Source of the DNA: DASZQY01 sp036511595 | GTDB lineage: Bacteria > Pseudomonadota > Alphaproteobacteria > Rhizobiales > Kaistiaceae | Reading direction: 5' to 3' | Assembly: GCA_036511595.1 (NCBI GenBank) | Contig: DATCBY010000024.1 | Coordinates: 1-28,710 of the forward strand | DNA: 28,710 nucleotides | Shown: in pieces, positions 1 through 7,547 of the stretch | Layout of the letters: each line of letters starts with the position of its first letter | How positions within the stretch are numbered: the stretch's first letter is position 1 | The notes under the pieces: generated by a model | What the model saw: the letters and a program-made list of their open reading frames with translations, nothing else | Database searches by the model: none | Told to the model about the DNA's origin: nothing | Position numbers and translations under genes: made by a program

Positions 1-99
1 CACGATCGGCGTTTTGCCGCCACCACAGGCTGCAAGCGCCAGCCCGAGCGTTACGGCAAGCGCCGGCACCAACCATAAGCGGGCTGCCTTTTTGCCCAT
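1..99 (-). CDS. Small lipoprotein, N-terminal part only (gene runs off the left edge)
   Basis: The 33 visible codons encode MGKKAARLW, a hydrophobic stretch and then LALAAC followed by GGGK. This is a lipoprotein signal peptide with the lipobox Cys at residue 25, so the product should be exported, lipidated and membrane anchored. The start is chosen because AAGGAG lies 8 nt upstream of this ATG; an out-of-frame ATG 8 nt further upstream directly abuts the AAGGAG. The gene is 53 bp downstream of argG on the same strand and may be read through from it. The mature part is outside the window, so no function can be given. Small LptM-like lipoproteins look like this at the N terminus, but so do many others. 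Confidence 0.7.
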   Translation of the reverse strand, partial: MGKKAARLWLVPALAVTLGLALAACGGGKTPIV

Positions 100-152
100 C
101 GGGACATCTCCTTATCGCCGCGGCGGTATTTTCATCCCCGCCTTCGACCCGG

Positions 153-1382
153 TCAATCTAGCTTGAGCTTCTTGCGCCGCTGCGCGAGCGTGCGCAGCCG
201 CAACGCGTTGAGCTTGATGAAGCCCTCGGCGTCGCGGTGATCGTAGGCGACCGCACCCTGCTCGAACGTCACCAGTTCCTGGTCGTAGAGCGAGTATTTG
301 CTCTCGCGCCCGACCACGATGACGTTGCCCTTGTAGAGCTTGAGCCGCACCCGGCCGGTGACGAATTCCTGGGATCGGTCGATCGCCGCCTGCAGCATCT
401 CGCGCTCGGGCGCGAACCAGAAGCCGTAATAGACCAGCTCGGCATATTTCGGCATCAGCTCGTCTTTGAGATGCGCGGCGCCGCGATCGAGCGTGATCGA
501 CTCAATGCCGCGATGGGCGGCAAGCAAGATCGTACCGCCCGGCGTCTCGTACATGCCGCGCGACTTCATGCCGACGAAGCGATTCTCCACCAGATCGAGC
601 CGGCCAATGCCGTTGGCATGGCCGAGTTCGTTGAGCCTGACGAGCAAAGCCGCCGGCGACAGCTTCTTGCCGTCGATCGCCACCGCGTCGCCGCGCTCGA
701 AGTCCACGGTGATGTAGGTTGCCTTGTCCGGCGCCTTTTCCGGATCGATGGTGCGCGAATAAACGTAATCCGGCACCTCCTGCGCCGGGTCCTCCAGCAC
801 TTTGCCTTCCGAGGACGCGTGCAGCAGGTTGGCGTCGACCGAGAACGGCGCCTCGCCGCGCTTGTCCTTGGCGATCGGAATCTGATGCTGTTCGGCAAAC
901 TCGATCAGTTTCGTTCGCGACGTGAGGTCCCACTCGCGCCACGGCGCAATCACCGTGACGTCGGGCTTGAGCGCGTAATAAGTCAGCTCGAAGCGGACCT
1001 GGTCGTTGCCCTTGCCGGTGGCTCCGTGCGCGACCGCGTCGGCACCGACCTTCTCGGCGATCTCGATCTGCTTCTTGGCGATCAGCGGCCGCGCGATCGA
1101 AGTGCCGAGCAAATATTGCCCCTCGTAGAGCGCGTTGGCGCGGAACATCGGGAACACGTAGTCGCGCACGAATTCCTCGCGCAGATCCTCGACGAAGATA
1201 TTTTCGGGCTTGATGCCGAGCAGCAACGCCTTCTTGCGCGCCGGCTCGAGCTCCTCGCCCTGGCCGAGATCGGCGGTGAAGGTGACGACCTCCGCTCCGT
1301 AGGTGGTCTGCAGCCACTTCAGGATGATCGAGGTGTCGAGACCGCCGGAATAGGCGAGGACGACCTTCTTGACGTGGGGCAT
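153..1382 (-). CDS. argG: Argininosuccinate synthase
   Basis: This cytoplasmic enzyme condenses citrulline and aspartate with ATP to give argininosuccinate, the next-to-last step of arginine synthesis. The 409-aa product has the usual family length. It has the N-type ATP pyrophosphatase P-loop AYSGGLDTS at residues 10-18, and further family signatures such as GATGKGNDQVRFE, APWREWD and SVDANLLHASSEGK. The frame extends 24 codons upstream to a TTG, but that stretch is Pro-rich and unlike the family, so the ATG giving MPHVKKVV is used. The Shine-Dalgarno is weak. A promoter-like sequence lies about 45-75 bp upstream. No other arginine gene is adjacent, which is common in Rhizobiales. Confidence 0.97.
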   Translation of the reverse strand: MPHVKKVVLAYSGGLDTSIILKWLQTTYGAEVVTFTADLGQGEELEPARKKALLLGIKPENIFVEDLREEFVRDYVFPMFRANALYEGQYLLGTSIARPLIAKKQIEIAEKVGADAVAHGATGKGNDQVRFELTYYALKPDVTVIAPWREWDLTSRTKLIEFAEQHQIPIAKDKRGEAPFSVDANLLHASSEGKVLEDPAQEVPDYVYSRTIDPEKAPDKATYITVDFERGDAVAIDGKKLSPAALLVRLNELGHANGIGRLDLVENRFVGMKSRGMYETPGGTILLAAHRGIESITLDRGAAHLKDELMPKYAELVYYGFWFAPEREMLQAAIDRSQEFVTGRVRLKLYKGNVIVVGRESKYSLYDQELVTFEQGAVAYDHRDAEGFIKLNALRLRTLAQRRKKLKLD

Positions 1383-1425
1383 GGGGGATTCCCAAGGCTG
1401 AGGCGAGGCTGCCGGCTGGCGCGGC

Positions 1426-1455
1426 TTATAGGACGGGCCAAGCGGGGGCGGCAAG
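1426..1455 (-). promoter_or_regulatory. Putative sigma-70-type promoter for argG
   Basis: Read on the minus strand there is CTTGCC, an 18-nt spacer and CTATAA. This resembles the CTTGAC-N17-CTATAT consensus reported for Sinorhizobium housekeeping promoters (5/6 matches in each box, spacer one longer). The predicted start lies about 35 nt before the argG ATG. It sits in the 79-bp gap between argG and the PAP2 gene upstream, so argG need not depend on read-through. Judged by eye only. Confidence 0.4.
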
Positions 1456-1461
1456 CCGGAG

Positions 1462-2298
1462 TCAGGCGGCCGGCGATCTCACGACGAGACTTCGGATGGC
1501 ATTCCCGGCCCGGGTCATGGCGTCTTCGAGCCGGTCGGGCGCCAGCGCCGGCGGGGGATCGAGGTAGAGGATGCGATAGGCGACGGCCATTACCGCCAGC
1601 GTGATCCACCAGGCCAGGAATACATCGGAGAGAAAGTGCCCGCCCATGCCGATGCGGTCGAGCGACAGGAGAGCAATGAGGACCAGCAGGATGCGGGTCA
1701 TCGACGAGCGCCAATGCGCCGGCACTAGGACGAGCGTGGTGAGCAGCCAGATCGCCGAGGAAGCTTCGCCGGAAACGAACGAGCAGTTGGATGTGCAGTA
1801 GTCGGTGATCCGCCAAACGCCGACGAACGGCTGGTCGCCGCCGAACAGGTCGACACGCCACGGGCGCGGTCGGCCCCAGTGGTCCTTCAGCACGAGATTG
1901 ACGATCAGCCCGGGACCGAGGGCAAGCGTGGAGAGAATGAAGAGGACATCGCGCGGCGGGACAAGGCTTGGCCGCCAGGGCAGGGCGAGCTTGACGAGCA
2001 GGGTGATCACCACGCCGACGGCGATAAGCCAGGTGAGGCCGTTGCCGATGGCGCGAAAGCCGATGAACGCGCCGAGGCGGGTCATGGGGAAACCGTTGCC
2101 GGGTTCGTAGAACAGGCCGGAAAACCAGACATCGAGTCCGGGGAAAATCAGAAAGACGACAGTCGTCACCACGATCAAGGCGACGCACTTAGCGGCCGGA
2201 TTTGTCAGGAGGCCGGGCGCCGTCGGGGTCAACCAGTTTTGCAGCCTATGACCCCGCGAGATTTTCCCGATCTCGCCGACTTCCGGATTTTCAGCCAA
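1462..2298 (-). CDS. PAP2-family membrane phosphatase with SGE in motif 2
   Basis: This looks like an integral membrane phosphatase of the PAP2/lipid-phosphate type. Numbering from a TTG start, the three family motifs are K138-DHWGRP-RP (KxxxxxxRP), S176-G177-E178 where SGH is usual, and R215-x5-H221-x3-D225. Several hydrophobic segments surround them; the first is about residues 37-52. Substrate is unknown: lipid A phosphates, undecaprenyl-PP and phosphatidate are all possible for the family. The start is uncertain. The frame is open to 2676 but overlaps the upstream gene there, and the TTG at 2298 has GGAG 10 nt upstream and lies 16 bp after that gene's stop, giving 278 aa. It probably forms an operon with rlmN and the 2315-2767 gene. 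The motif-2 Glu is discussed in the findings. Confidence 0.82.
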   Translation of the reverse strand: MAENPEVGEIGKISRGHRLQNWLTPTAPGLLTNPAAKCVALIVVTTVVFLIFPGLDVWFSGLFYEPGNGFPMTRLGAFIGFRAIGNGLTWLIAVGVVITLLVKLALPWRPSLVPPRDVLFILSTLALGPGLIVNLVLKDHWGRPRPWRVDLFGGDQPFVGVWRITDYCTSNCSFVSGEASSAIWLLTTLVLVPAHWRSSMTRILLVLIALLSLDRIGMGGHFLSDVFLAWWITLAVMAVAYRILYLDPPPALAPDRLEDAMTRAGNAIRSLVVRSPAA

Positions 2299-2314
2299 TC
2301 GAACAAAACTCCGG

Positions 2315-2767
2315 TCAGTTTGGACGTGTGCAGCAGCCCTTATAGCGCAGGCCCCGACGGGTGGCACCGGGGTGGGCTGCTTCCATCGCTCCCGCCAGTC
2401 TGCCCGCGACCAGCCAGTACACGATGCCGCCGACAAAACCCGCGGCTGGAAACAGGACGTGGGCGCGGTCGAGCAGCGCGGCGGAAGCGTGGAAATCCAG
2501 CAACTGATTGAGGACAAGGCCGAGCGCGCCACCAACGGCGAGGAAGTAGAAGATGGACCGCAATCCGAAGACTTCGGACAGCAGGATCGCCACGGCGGCG
2601 GGTGCGAAGGAAGCGGCACCGACGGTGCCGGTCGCGAAAATGAGCGGGATGGTGAAATCGTAGGTGTCGGGGCCAACGGGACCGAAGGTGCCGATGATTA
2701 TCAACGCGGAGGCGGCGATCACGGCCACGATGTAGCCAGCCGGAACAAGGATCAGAAGGCGGAGCAC
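2315..2767 (-). CDS. Conserved-type small integral membrane protein, function unknown
   Basis: The 150-aa product has about four hydrophobic segments: residues 4-22 (LLILVPAGYIVAVIAAS), around 40-65, 70-92 and 105-122, with a basic tail ending KGCCTRPN. I do not recognise a family. The upstream frame overlaps rlmN in an alternate frame and is Arg-rich, so the real start lies between the rlmN stop at 2791 and the first membrane segment. A GTG at 2767 is the simplest choice; a CTG three codons earlier with GAGG at better spacing is an alternative. It lies 23 bp after rlmN and 16 bp before the PAP2 gene, suggesting co-transcription and possibly an envelope role. Confidence 0.6.
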   Translation of the reverse strand: MLRLLILVPAGYIVAVIAASALIIIGTFGPVGPDTYDFTIPLIFATGTVGAASFAPAAVAILLSEVFGLRSIFYFLAVGGALGLVLNQLLDFHASAALLDRAHVLFPAAGFVGGIVYWLVAGRLAGAMEAAHPGATRRGLRYKGCCTRPN

Positions 2768-2790
2768 GACGGACAGGGCGTCGCCTCGCG

Positions 2791-3987
2791 TCAGCCGGCG
2801 ATCATGGCTTCCAGGGCCATGCGCTCGCGAATCTTCATGCGCTCCGATTCGCTCTTGAGCTGGCCGCAGGCGGCGAGGATGTCGCGGCCGCGCGGGGTGC
2901 GGATCGGAGAAGCGTAGCCGGCGCTGTTGACGATCTCGGCAAAGCGCTCGATCTGCCCCCAGTCGGAGCATTCGTAGGCGTTGCCCGGCCATGGGTTGAA
3001 GGGGATGAGATTGATCTTGGCCGGAATGCCGGAGAGGAGACGCACCAGTTCGCGCGCGTCGGCAAGCGAATCGTTGACGCCCTTCAGCATGACGTACTCG
3101 AAGGTGGCGCGGCGCGCGTTGGAGAGGCCGGGGTAGGCGCGGACCGCGGCCAGCAGGTCGGCGATGGGATGCTTCTTGTTGATCGGCACCAGCTCGTCGC
3201 GAAGCTCATCGCGCACGGCATGGAGCGAGATCGCCAGCATCACGCCGATCTCGGCGCCGGCGCGCGGGATCATGGGGACGACGCCGGAGGTCGATAGCGT
3301 TATCCGCCGCCGCGACAGGCCGAGGCCCTCGCCGTCGGCGGCGATGTGGAGGGCATCCCTGACGTTGTCGAAATTGTAGAGCGGCTCGCCCATGCCCATC
3401 ATGACGACATTGGAGACGAGACGGCCGGTCGAGGGCACGGCGGCGTCCGCGGACGCGGGCGAGTGATCGGGGTAGTCGCCGAGGCGGTCGCGAGCGAGGA
3501 GGATCTGCCCGGCGATCTCCTCCGCGGTCAGGTTGCGGACGAGCTGCTGCGTGCCGGTGTGGCAGAACGAACAGGAGAGGGTGCAGCCCACCTGGCTCGA
3601 CAGGCAGAGTGTGCCGCGACCTTCTTCGGGGATGTAGACGGTCTCGATCTCGACCGGACGGCCGGCGCCGCGTGGCGGATAGCGCAGCAGCCATTTGCGG
3701 GTGCCGTCGCCGGAGATCTGCTCGGTGACAATCTCGGGTCGGGTAATCGTGTAGTGGGCGGCGAGCAGCGCGCGCAGGTCCTTCGAGACGTTGGTCATCT
3801 CGGCGAAGTCAGTGGCGCCGCGCAGATAGATCCAGTGCCAGAGCTGGCCGGTGCGCATCCGGATCTGGTGATCGGGGATGCCAATCGCGGCCAAAGCCTC
3901 GGCCAGCCCGGTGCGGGTCAGGCCGACAAGCGAGGGCGTGGCCAAAGGCGCGAGGGAGGGCAGGGCGTGGGCGGACGGGTTCGGCAC
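2791..3987 (-). CDS. rlmN: Dual-specificity 23S rRNA A2503 / tRNA A37 C2-methyltransferase RlmN
   Basis: This radical-SAM enzyme methylates C2 of A2503 in 23S rRNA and of A37 in some tRNAs, through a protein-bound methyl intermediate. The 398-aa protein has the 4Fe-4S motif CTLSCSFC (C135, C139, C142). Its two mechanistic cysteines are C128 in GTLCLSSQVGC and C374 in AACGQL. Other family marks are MGMGEPLYNFDNV, SLHA and IPFNPWPG. Length is close to the roughly 380-400 aa of the family, with a short N-terminal extension before the RTGQLWHWIYLRG region. It is the first gene of the likely operon rlmN / membrane protein / PAP2 phosphatase. Confidence 0.96.
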   Translation of the reverse strand: MPNPSAHALPSLAPLATPSLVGLTRTGLAEALAAIGIPDHQIRMRTGQLWHWIYLRGATDFAEMTNVSKDLRALLAAHYTITRPEIVTEQISGDGTRKWLLRYPPRGAGRPVEIETVYIPEEGRGTLCLSSQVGCTLSCSFCHTGTQQLVRNLTAEEIAGQILLARDRLGDYPDHSPASADAAVPSTGRLVSNVVMMGMGEPLYNFDNVRDALHIAADGEGLGLSRRRITLSTSGVVPMIPRAGAEIGVMLAISLHAVRDELRDELVPINKKHPIADLLAAVRAYPGLSNARRATFEYVMLKGVNDSLADARELVRLLSGIPAKINLIPFNPWPGNAYECSDWGQIERFAEIVNSAGYASPIRTPRGRDILAACGQLKSESERMKIRERMALEAMIAG

Positions 3988-4055
3988 GATGAACGGGGTT
4001 ATAGCGCACGAAGCGACCGCGGTCAGGGCAGCTGCCTACTATTCCGGCCGGGTGG

Positions 4056-4583
4056 CTAGGGGCAGGCCTTGGCCATGGCGTCCATGGCGGCCTTGATGCC
4101 GGCGAGCGAGTAGGTGTCGATCACCTGCGTCTGCCGCTTTGAGGTGCCGGTCAGGGTCAGCTTCTGCCCATGCTTCATCGCCTCGATCAGCGCGGCTTCC
4201 TGATCCGGCTGCGCCCAGGTGGTGTCGGGATAGCTGGCATCGAGGAACATCTTGAACGAGGTGCCATCGACGTCGGCGGCAACGGTGGCGTTAGCGGCAA
4301 ACGCATAGCCGGCGATCGAGCTGGCCTCGTTATGGATGTTCTTCGCCGGGATCGTGGTGATCTGGAAGAAAGCGGGGTCGCGGCCGCTGGCCGGCTTGGA
4401 GTACTTCGAGTCGGTCGGCTGGGAGGCAATGAAGCAAACCTTGCCACCGGCGTCGTTGGCGGTGAACACGTTCCAGTCCTTGAAAGTGCCGACGGGCGTG
4501 GCGGACTGCGATTGCGCGCGGGCGGATGTTGCCGGCCCGGCCAGCGCGGCCATGGCAATCAGAAGGATCCTCAGCTTCATCAT
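4056..4583 (-). CDS. Invasion-associated locus B (IalB) family secreted protein
   Basis: The 175-aa product has a clear Sec signal peptide: MMKLR, a hydrophobic core to about residue 18, and ARA at 21-23 as the likely cleavage site. The mature part begins near GTFKDWNVFTANDAGGKVCFIAS, the typical IalB-domain opening, and ends in a Cys-Pro, leaving two Cys that could pair in the periplasm. IalB-like proteins are widespread in Rhizobiales. The Bartonella founder was tied to erythrocyte invasion, but in most species the role is unknown, so no virulence meaning should be inferred. The start is one of two adjacent ATGs; the frame extends 17 codons further, but that would hide the signal peptide. 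It stands alone between rlmN and the DUF1232 gene. Confidence 0.8.
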   Translation of the reverse strand: MMKLRILLIAMAALAGPATSARAQSQSATPVGTFKDWNVFTANDAGGKVCFIASQPTDSKYSKPASGRDPAFFQITTIPAKNIHNEASSIAGYAFAANATVAADVDGTSFKMFLDASYPDTTWAQPDQEAALIEAMKHGQKLTLTGTSKRQTQVIDTYSLAGIKAAMDAMAKACP

Positions 4584-4772
4584 CGGCGAACGAACGTCCT
4601 CATTCCCCACGGGTGCCGGCACTCTAATCACCAATTGTTAAGCTTCGATCAGCGAGGTTACTATTTCGCTAAGCGTCCCGTTGCAACAGCCTGTCCGCCG
4701 GCACATCGGCCAACTTCATGCGTTTGCAGGTCTAAATCGGCCGGAATTGTGGTGGCGGCGGGCAATCCGGGC

Positions 4773-5150
4773 CTAGGCGTCCGCGTCGGAGAGTGCTTTT
4801 TTGGCGGCCTGCCGGTGGGCGGGAGTGATGTGCGAGCGGACAAGGGCGATGGCGGCGAGCAGCACGGTGATGTCGTCGGAGTAGCCGATGCCGGCAATGA
4901 AATCGGGAATCGCGTCGAAGGGCAGGATGAAATAGGCCAGCGCCCCAAGCAGCACTGCCCTTACGCGGTGGGGCGTTGCCGGGTCGAGCGCACAGAAATA
5001 AGCGGCGACCAAGTCATCAGCGAACGGAACGTAACGGGCAGCCTTGCGGAACGTTGCCCAGAATTTTCGGCGGACGCTGTCGGAGCGCTTGCCGTCGTCC
5101 GGGCCGGTCTCCTCCGGCCCGAGAATCTCGCCGTAAAGAACGTCGGGCAT
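4773..5150 (-). CDS. YkvA/DUF1232-family small membrane protein
   Basis: The 125-aa product carries the DUF1232 core, a hydrophobic segment reading AVLLGALAYFILPFDAIPD and then GYSDDITVLLAAIALV at about residues 66-105. The family pattern YxxxPxDxxPD and the following DD are clear. The N-terminal third is charged and cytoplasmic in character. Molecular function of the family is not established. The start has AGGGAG close upstream. The gene follows phhB with a 71-bp gap on the same strand and precedes a 189-bp gap before the IalB gene, in which I see no gene. Confidence 0.85.
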   Translation of the reverse strand: MPDVLYGEILGPEETGPDDGKRSDSVRRKFWATFRKAARYVPFADDLVAAYFCALDPATPHRVRAVLLGALAYFILPFDAIPDFIAGIGYSDDITVLLAAIALVRSHITPAHRQAAKKALSDADA

Positions 5151-5221
5151 CGCTCCCTCTATGATGGCTCCTCAACATGGAACGCCCGATGCCTACCTGC
5201 AAGCGTGACAGATTGGGCGGT

Positions 5222-5515
5222 TCAGCGTCCCGCGATGCGGTCCATTGCCTCGGCGAGTCGGATGTCGAGCGCGGTCAGCCCACCGGCGTCGTGTGTCGAC
5301 AGCGTCACCGTCACGGTCTTGTAGACGTTCGACCATTCCGGGTGATGGTTCCTTTTTTCGGCGACCAGCGCGACGTGGGTCATGAAGGCGAAGGCCTCGG
5401 TGAAGTCCGCGAAGATGAACTTGGAAGTGATGGCATCACGGCCGCGGACCTTGCGCCATTGCGCGAGGCGGCGGAGCGCCGCCGTGCGGTCGGCCGGCTT
5501 CAGTTTCTCGACCAT
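5222..5515 (-). CDS. phhB: Pterin-4a-carbinolamine dehydratase
   Basis: The enzyme dehydrates 4a-hydroxytetrahydropterin, recycling the cofactor used by phenylalanine hydroxylase; homologues occur without that hydroxylase. The 97-aa length fits. The active-site motif EKRNHHPEW (H57, H58, P59) and the second motif LSTHDAGGLT (H75, D76) are both intact. AGGAGG precedes the ATG by 4 nt. The gene starts inside the 3' end of thpR (16-bp overlap), so the two are very likely co-transcribed and translationally coupled. No phenylalanine hydroxylase gene is in the window, so its partner here is unknown. Confidence 0.95.
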   Translation of the reverse strand: MVEKLKPADRTAALRRLAQWRKVRGRDAITSKFIFADFTEAFAFMTHVALVAEKRNHHPEWSNVYKTVTVTLSTHDAGGLTALDIRLAEAMDRIAGR

Positions 5516-6099
5516 GGTTCCTCCTGGCGGGCTGTGACGGGCGCGAGGCCGGGCATCGGGGTGGCCGGCATCAGATCGTAGGCTTGCTCGACCACGTAGG
5601 GTCCGCCGCCGACCGAATTCCGCGATGAAAAGAGCGCGAAGCGCTCGACGGGAAAAGCATCGGCGAGAAAGCCGCCGCGCAGGGTCAGGTATTCGGCGAT
5701 ATCGCGCGGGTTACCGTTGCGCAGGCGCGCCAGTGTGACGTGGGGCGTGTATTTGCCGCTTTCGGCCGGCAGGCCGATTCGCTGCAGGACGCGCTCGTGC
5801 TCAGCCTGCAGTTCCATCAGTGGTCGCGATGCCGCCACCTCGGCGGCGACGGTATGCGGCTTGCGCGTGCCCAGCGTGCCTAGTCCGACGAGGCGAAGCG
5901 AGAACGCAGAACGGCGGATGCGCGCCAGCCCTTCCGCGGCTGCCTCGGCGGCGACCATGTCGACATCGCCGATGAAGCGCAGCGTCAGATGGTAGTTGTC
6001 GGCCGAAATCCAGCGGGCGCCGGAGAGGCCGCCGCGCAGATAGGAAAGGCGCTCGGCTATGTCGGCGGGAATCTCGATCCCGGTGAACAGGCGAGGCAT
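5500..6099 (-). CDS. thpR: RNA 2',3'-cyclic phosphodiesterase (2H family, ThpR/LigT)
   Basis: A 199-aa two-histidine phosphoesterase. The paired catalytic motifs are HLTL at residues 37-40 and HVTL at 120-123, embedded in the usual contexts RWISADNYHLTLRFIGDV and GKYTPHVTLARL. Family members open 2',3'-cyclic phosphates on RNA and can join tRNA halves in vitro; the physiological substrate is poorly known. The opening MPRLFTGIEIP is typical and supports this start. It is the first gene of a minus-strand pair with phhB and is divergent from the BI-1 gene across a 211-bp gap. Confidence 0.92.
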   Translation of the reverse strand: MPRLFTGIEIPADIAERLSYLRGGLSGARWISADNYHLTLRFIGDVDMVAAEAAAEGLARIRRSAFSLRLVGLGTLGTRKPHTVAAEVAASRPLMELQAEHERVLQRIGLPAESGKYTPHVTLARLRNGNPRDIAEYLTLRGGFLADAFPVERFALFSSRNSVGGGPYVVEQAYDLMPATPMPGLAPVTARQEEPWSRN

Positions 6100-6218
6100 G
6101 GCCGATTCGAATCTCCGTTACGCCCGACACCCGAGAATCTCGGGTTTTCATGACGGCTGTACAAGGGGGCGCGGCCGGCTTTCTTTTGGCCTCCCCGAGA
6201 CCGCGCCTCCCACACGCC

Positions 6219-6247
6219 CTTGTTTGGCAAAGGCTTAGGGACCATAT
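6219..6247 (+). promoter_or_regulatory. Putative promoter of the BI-1/YbhL gene
   Basis: CTTGTT, a 17-nt spacer and CCATAT match the Sinorhizobium-type CTTGAC-N17-CTATAT consensus at 4/6 and 5/6. The predicted start near 6254 leaves a leader of about 57 nt before the ATG at 6311. By-eye call. Confidence 0.45.
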
Positions 6248-6310
6248 TCCGGCCAAGTTCGTGAAATGCACGGGCGGCATTCCGTTTGAGGATCGAGAGG
6301 ACCAAATTTC
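6248..6310 (+). promoter_or_regulatory. Candidate ybhL-type structured leader RNA
   Basis: A conserved RNA motif called ybhL is known upstream of ybhL (BI-1 family) genes in Rhizobiales, and the gene that follows belongs to that family. The short leader here contains AATGC / GCATT, a 5-bp stem at about 6269-6285 with loop ACGGGCG, then GAGAGGA as ribosome binding site. Position and gene context fit the known motif, but I cannot align to the covariance model, so the identity is an inference. Confidence 0.45.
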
Positions 6311-7081
6311 ATGGCCAACTACGAAAACCAGCCCCGCTACGGCACGACCGTTGCGAGCGGTGCGGAAGCGGTGGATGCCGGCCTCAGGGCCCACATGCTC
6401 CGTGTGTACAACTACATGGCCGGCGCGCTCGTCATCACCGGTCTGGTGGCGTGGTTCGCGTTCCAGGCGGCTGGCGGCTACGACATCGCCGTGACCAGCC
6501 AGGGCATCACCGGTCTGACGTCATTCGGCGCGACGCTGTTCAATCCAGTGGCGCAGCTCGTGCTGTTCTTCGCCACGCTCGGGATCGTCGGCTTCATCAG
6601 CTTTCGCATCAGCCGGCTTGACGTCGGCACGGCGCTGACCCTGTTCCTCGCCTACGCCGCTCTGCTCGGGCTGCTCCTGTCGACCATCTTCCTTGCCTAC
6701 ACCGCGACATCGGTCAGTCGCGTGTTCTTCATCTCGGCCGCGACTTTCGGAACGATGAGCCTGTGGGGCTACACGACCAAGCGCGATCTTACCGGAATGG
6801 GATCGTTCCTGTTCATGGGCCTGATCGGCATCGTGATCGCGTCGCTGGTCAGTCTCTTCTGGCACTCGACAGCGCTGCAGTTCGCCATCTCCGTGATCGG
6901 CGTGCTCGTGTTTACCGGGCTCACCGCGTACGACACGCAGAAGATCAAGGAGCTCTATTATGTCGGCGACGATGGTTCGGTCGCCGGGCGCAAGGCGGTC
7001 ATGGGCGCGCTGTCGCTCTATCTCGACTTCATCAATCTGTTCCTGATGTTGCTTCGCCTGTTCGGCAGCAACCGGAACTAG
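6311..7081 (+). CDS. Bax inhibitor-1 / YbhL-YccA family inner-membrane protein
   Basis: A 256-aa polytopic protein with about seven hydrophobic segments starting near residue 35. The C-terminal family signature is YDTQKIKELYY (residues 207-217), including the conserved Asp 208, followed by SLYLDFINLFLMLLRLFG with Asp 239. BI-1 relatives are pH-sensitive calcium-leak channels in structural work on BsYetJ; in bacteria the role is uncertain. The ATG is preceded by GAGAGGA about 10 nt upstream. It is monocistronic, with its own promoter and leader upstream and a strong terminator 20 nt downstream that separates it from the convergent DUF2794 gene. Confidence 0.93.
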   Translation: MANYENQPRYGTTVASGAEAVDAGLRAHMLRVYNYMAGALVITGLVAWFAFQAAGGYDIAVTSQGITGLTSFGATLFNPVAQLVLFFATLGIVGFISFRISRLDVGTALTLFLAYAALLGLLLSTIFLAYTATSVSRVFFISAATFGTMSLWGYTTKRDLTGMGSFLFMGLIGIVIASLVSLFWHSTALQFAISVIGVLVFTGLTAYDTQKIKELYYVGDDGSVAGRKAVMGALSLYLDFINLFLMLLRLFGSNRN

Positions 7082-7100
7082 GTTCCGCCGACTACTGAAC

Positions 7101-7136
7101 AAAGGGCGCGGCTGTCGGCTGCGCCCTTTTTCTTTT
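7101..7136 (+). terminator. Rho-independent terminator of the BI-1 gene
   Basis: AAAGGGCGC pairs with GCGCCCTTT around an 11-nt loop, and the 3' arm runs into TTTTTCTTTT. It lies 20 nt past the stop codon. The T tract is on the plus-strand side, so it mainly serves the BI-1 gene, though the stem could also stop the convergent transcript. Confidence 0.9.
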
Positions 7137-7140
7137 GCCC

Positions 7141-7533
7141 TCAGCCGGTGACCAGCCGCACCGGGCGGTCGATGACGCGCAGCACATTGGCGAGATCGTG
7201 CCCGCGCTTCAGCACGGCGCCGGTCGCAGCGAGTAGCGAATAGGCACCCTGACGGCGCGCCAACTTCGGTTGCTTGACGATGCGATAGAGCGGCGTTTCC
7301 GACGTGCGCCGGAAAATTGAGAACACCGCACTTTCGCTTAGGTGGTCGATGGCGTAGTCGCGCCATTCGCCCTCGGCGACGCGGCGACCGTAAACTTCCA
7401 GGATCTTGGCGATTTCCTGGCGGTTGAAAGTTACCTGGGCGGGAATCGCGGCCTGAGAGCGGCGGGCCGCCAAGGCGATCAGGTTCGCCCGGCCGCCGGA
7501 GGGCTCTTTGTCACCAGACTCGGCAGTTGCCAC
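7141..7533 (-). CDS. DUF2794 family protein
   Basis: The roughly 130-aa product contains the DUF2794 core VTFNRQEIAKILEVYGRRVAEGEWRDYAIDH, followed by AVFSIFRR, PLYRIVKQPKL and GHDLANVLRVIDR at the C terminus. The family is widespread in Alphaproteobacteria with no assigned function; the protein looks soluble and cytoplasmic. No ATG is available. GTG at 7533 is preferred because AAAGGAG lies 9 nt upstream; a GTG two codons earlier is too close to that site, and a TTG at 7563 has no site. A 6-bp hairpin (TTTGCC/GGCAAA) abuts the ribosome binding site, and the same sequence forms one arm of a long-range inverted repeat described separately. Confidence 0.85.
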   Translation of the reverse strand: MATAESGDKEPSGGRANLIALAARRSQAAIPAQVTFNRQEIAKILEVYGRRVAEGEWRDYAIDHLSESAVFSIFRRTSETPLYRIVKQPKLARRQGAYSLLAATGAVLKRGHDLANVLRVIDRPVRLVTG

Positions 7534-7547
7534 TGGCACTCGCTCCT

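Noticed and set aside
237..1604. 455-codon open frame on plus, opposite argG
   Set aside because: It mirrors argG codons in a GC-rich genome, is Arg/Leu/Asp-rich without any domain, and argG is certain.
4628..4645. TTAAC and GATTA near the IalB gene, a possible CtrA site
   Set aside because: Does not fit TTAA-N7-TTAA spacing, and no cell-cycle context.
4170..5324. 384-codon open frame on plus across the IalB, DUF1232 and phhB genes
   Set aside because: Shadow of three well-supported minus genes; no domain or ribosome site.
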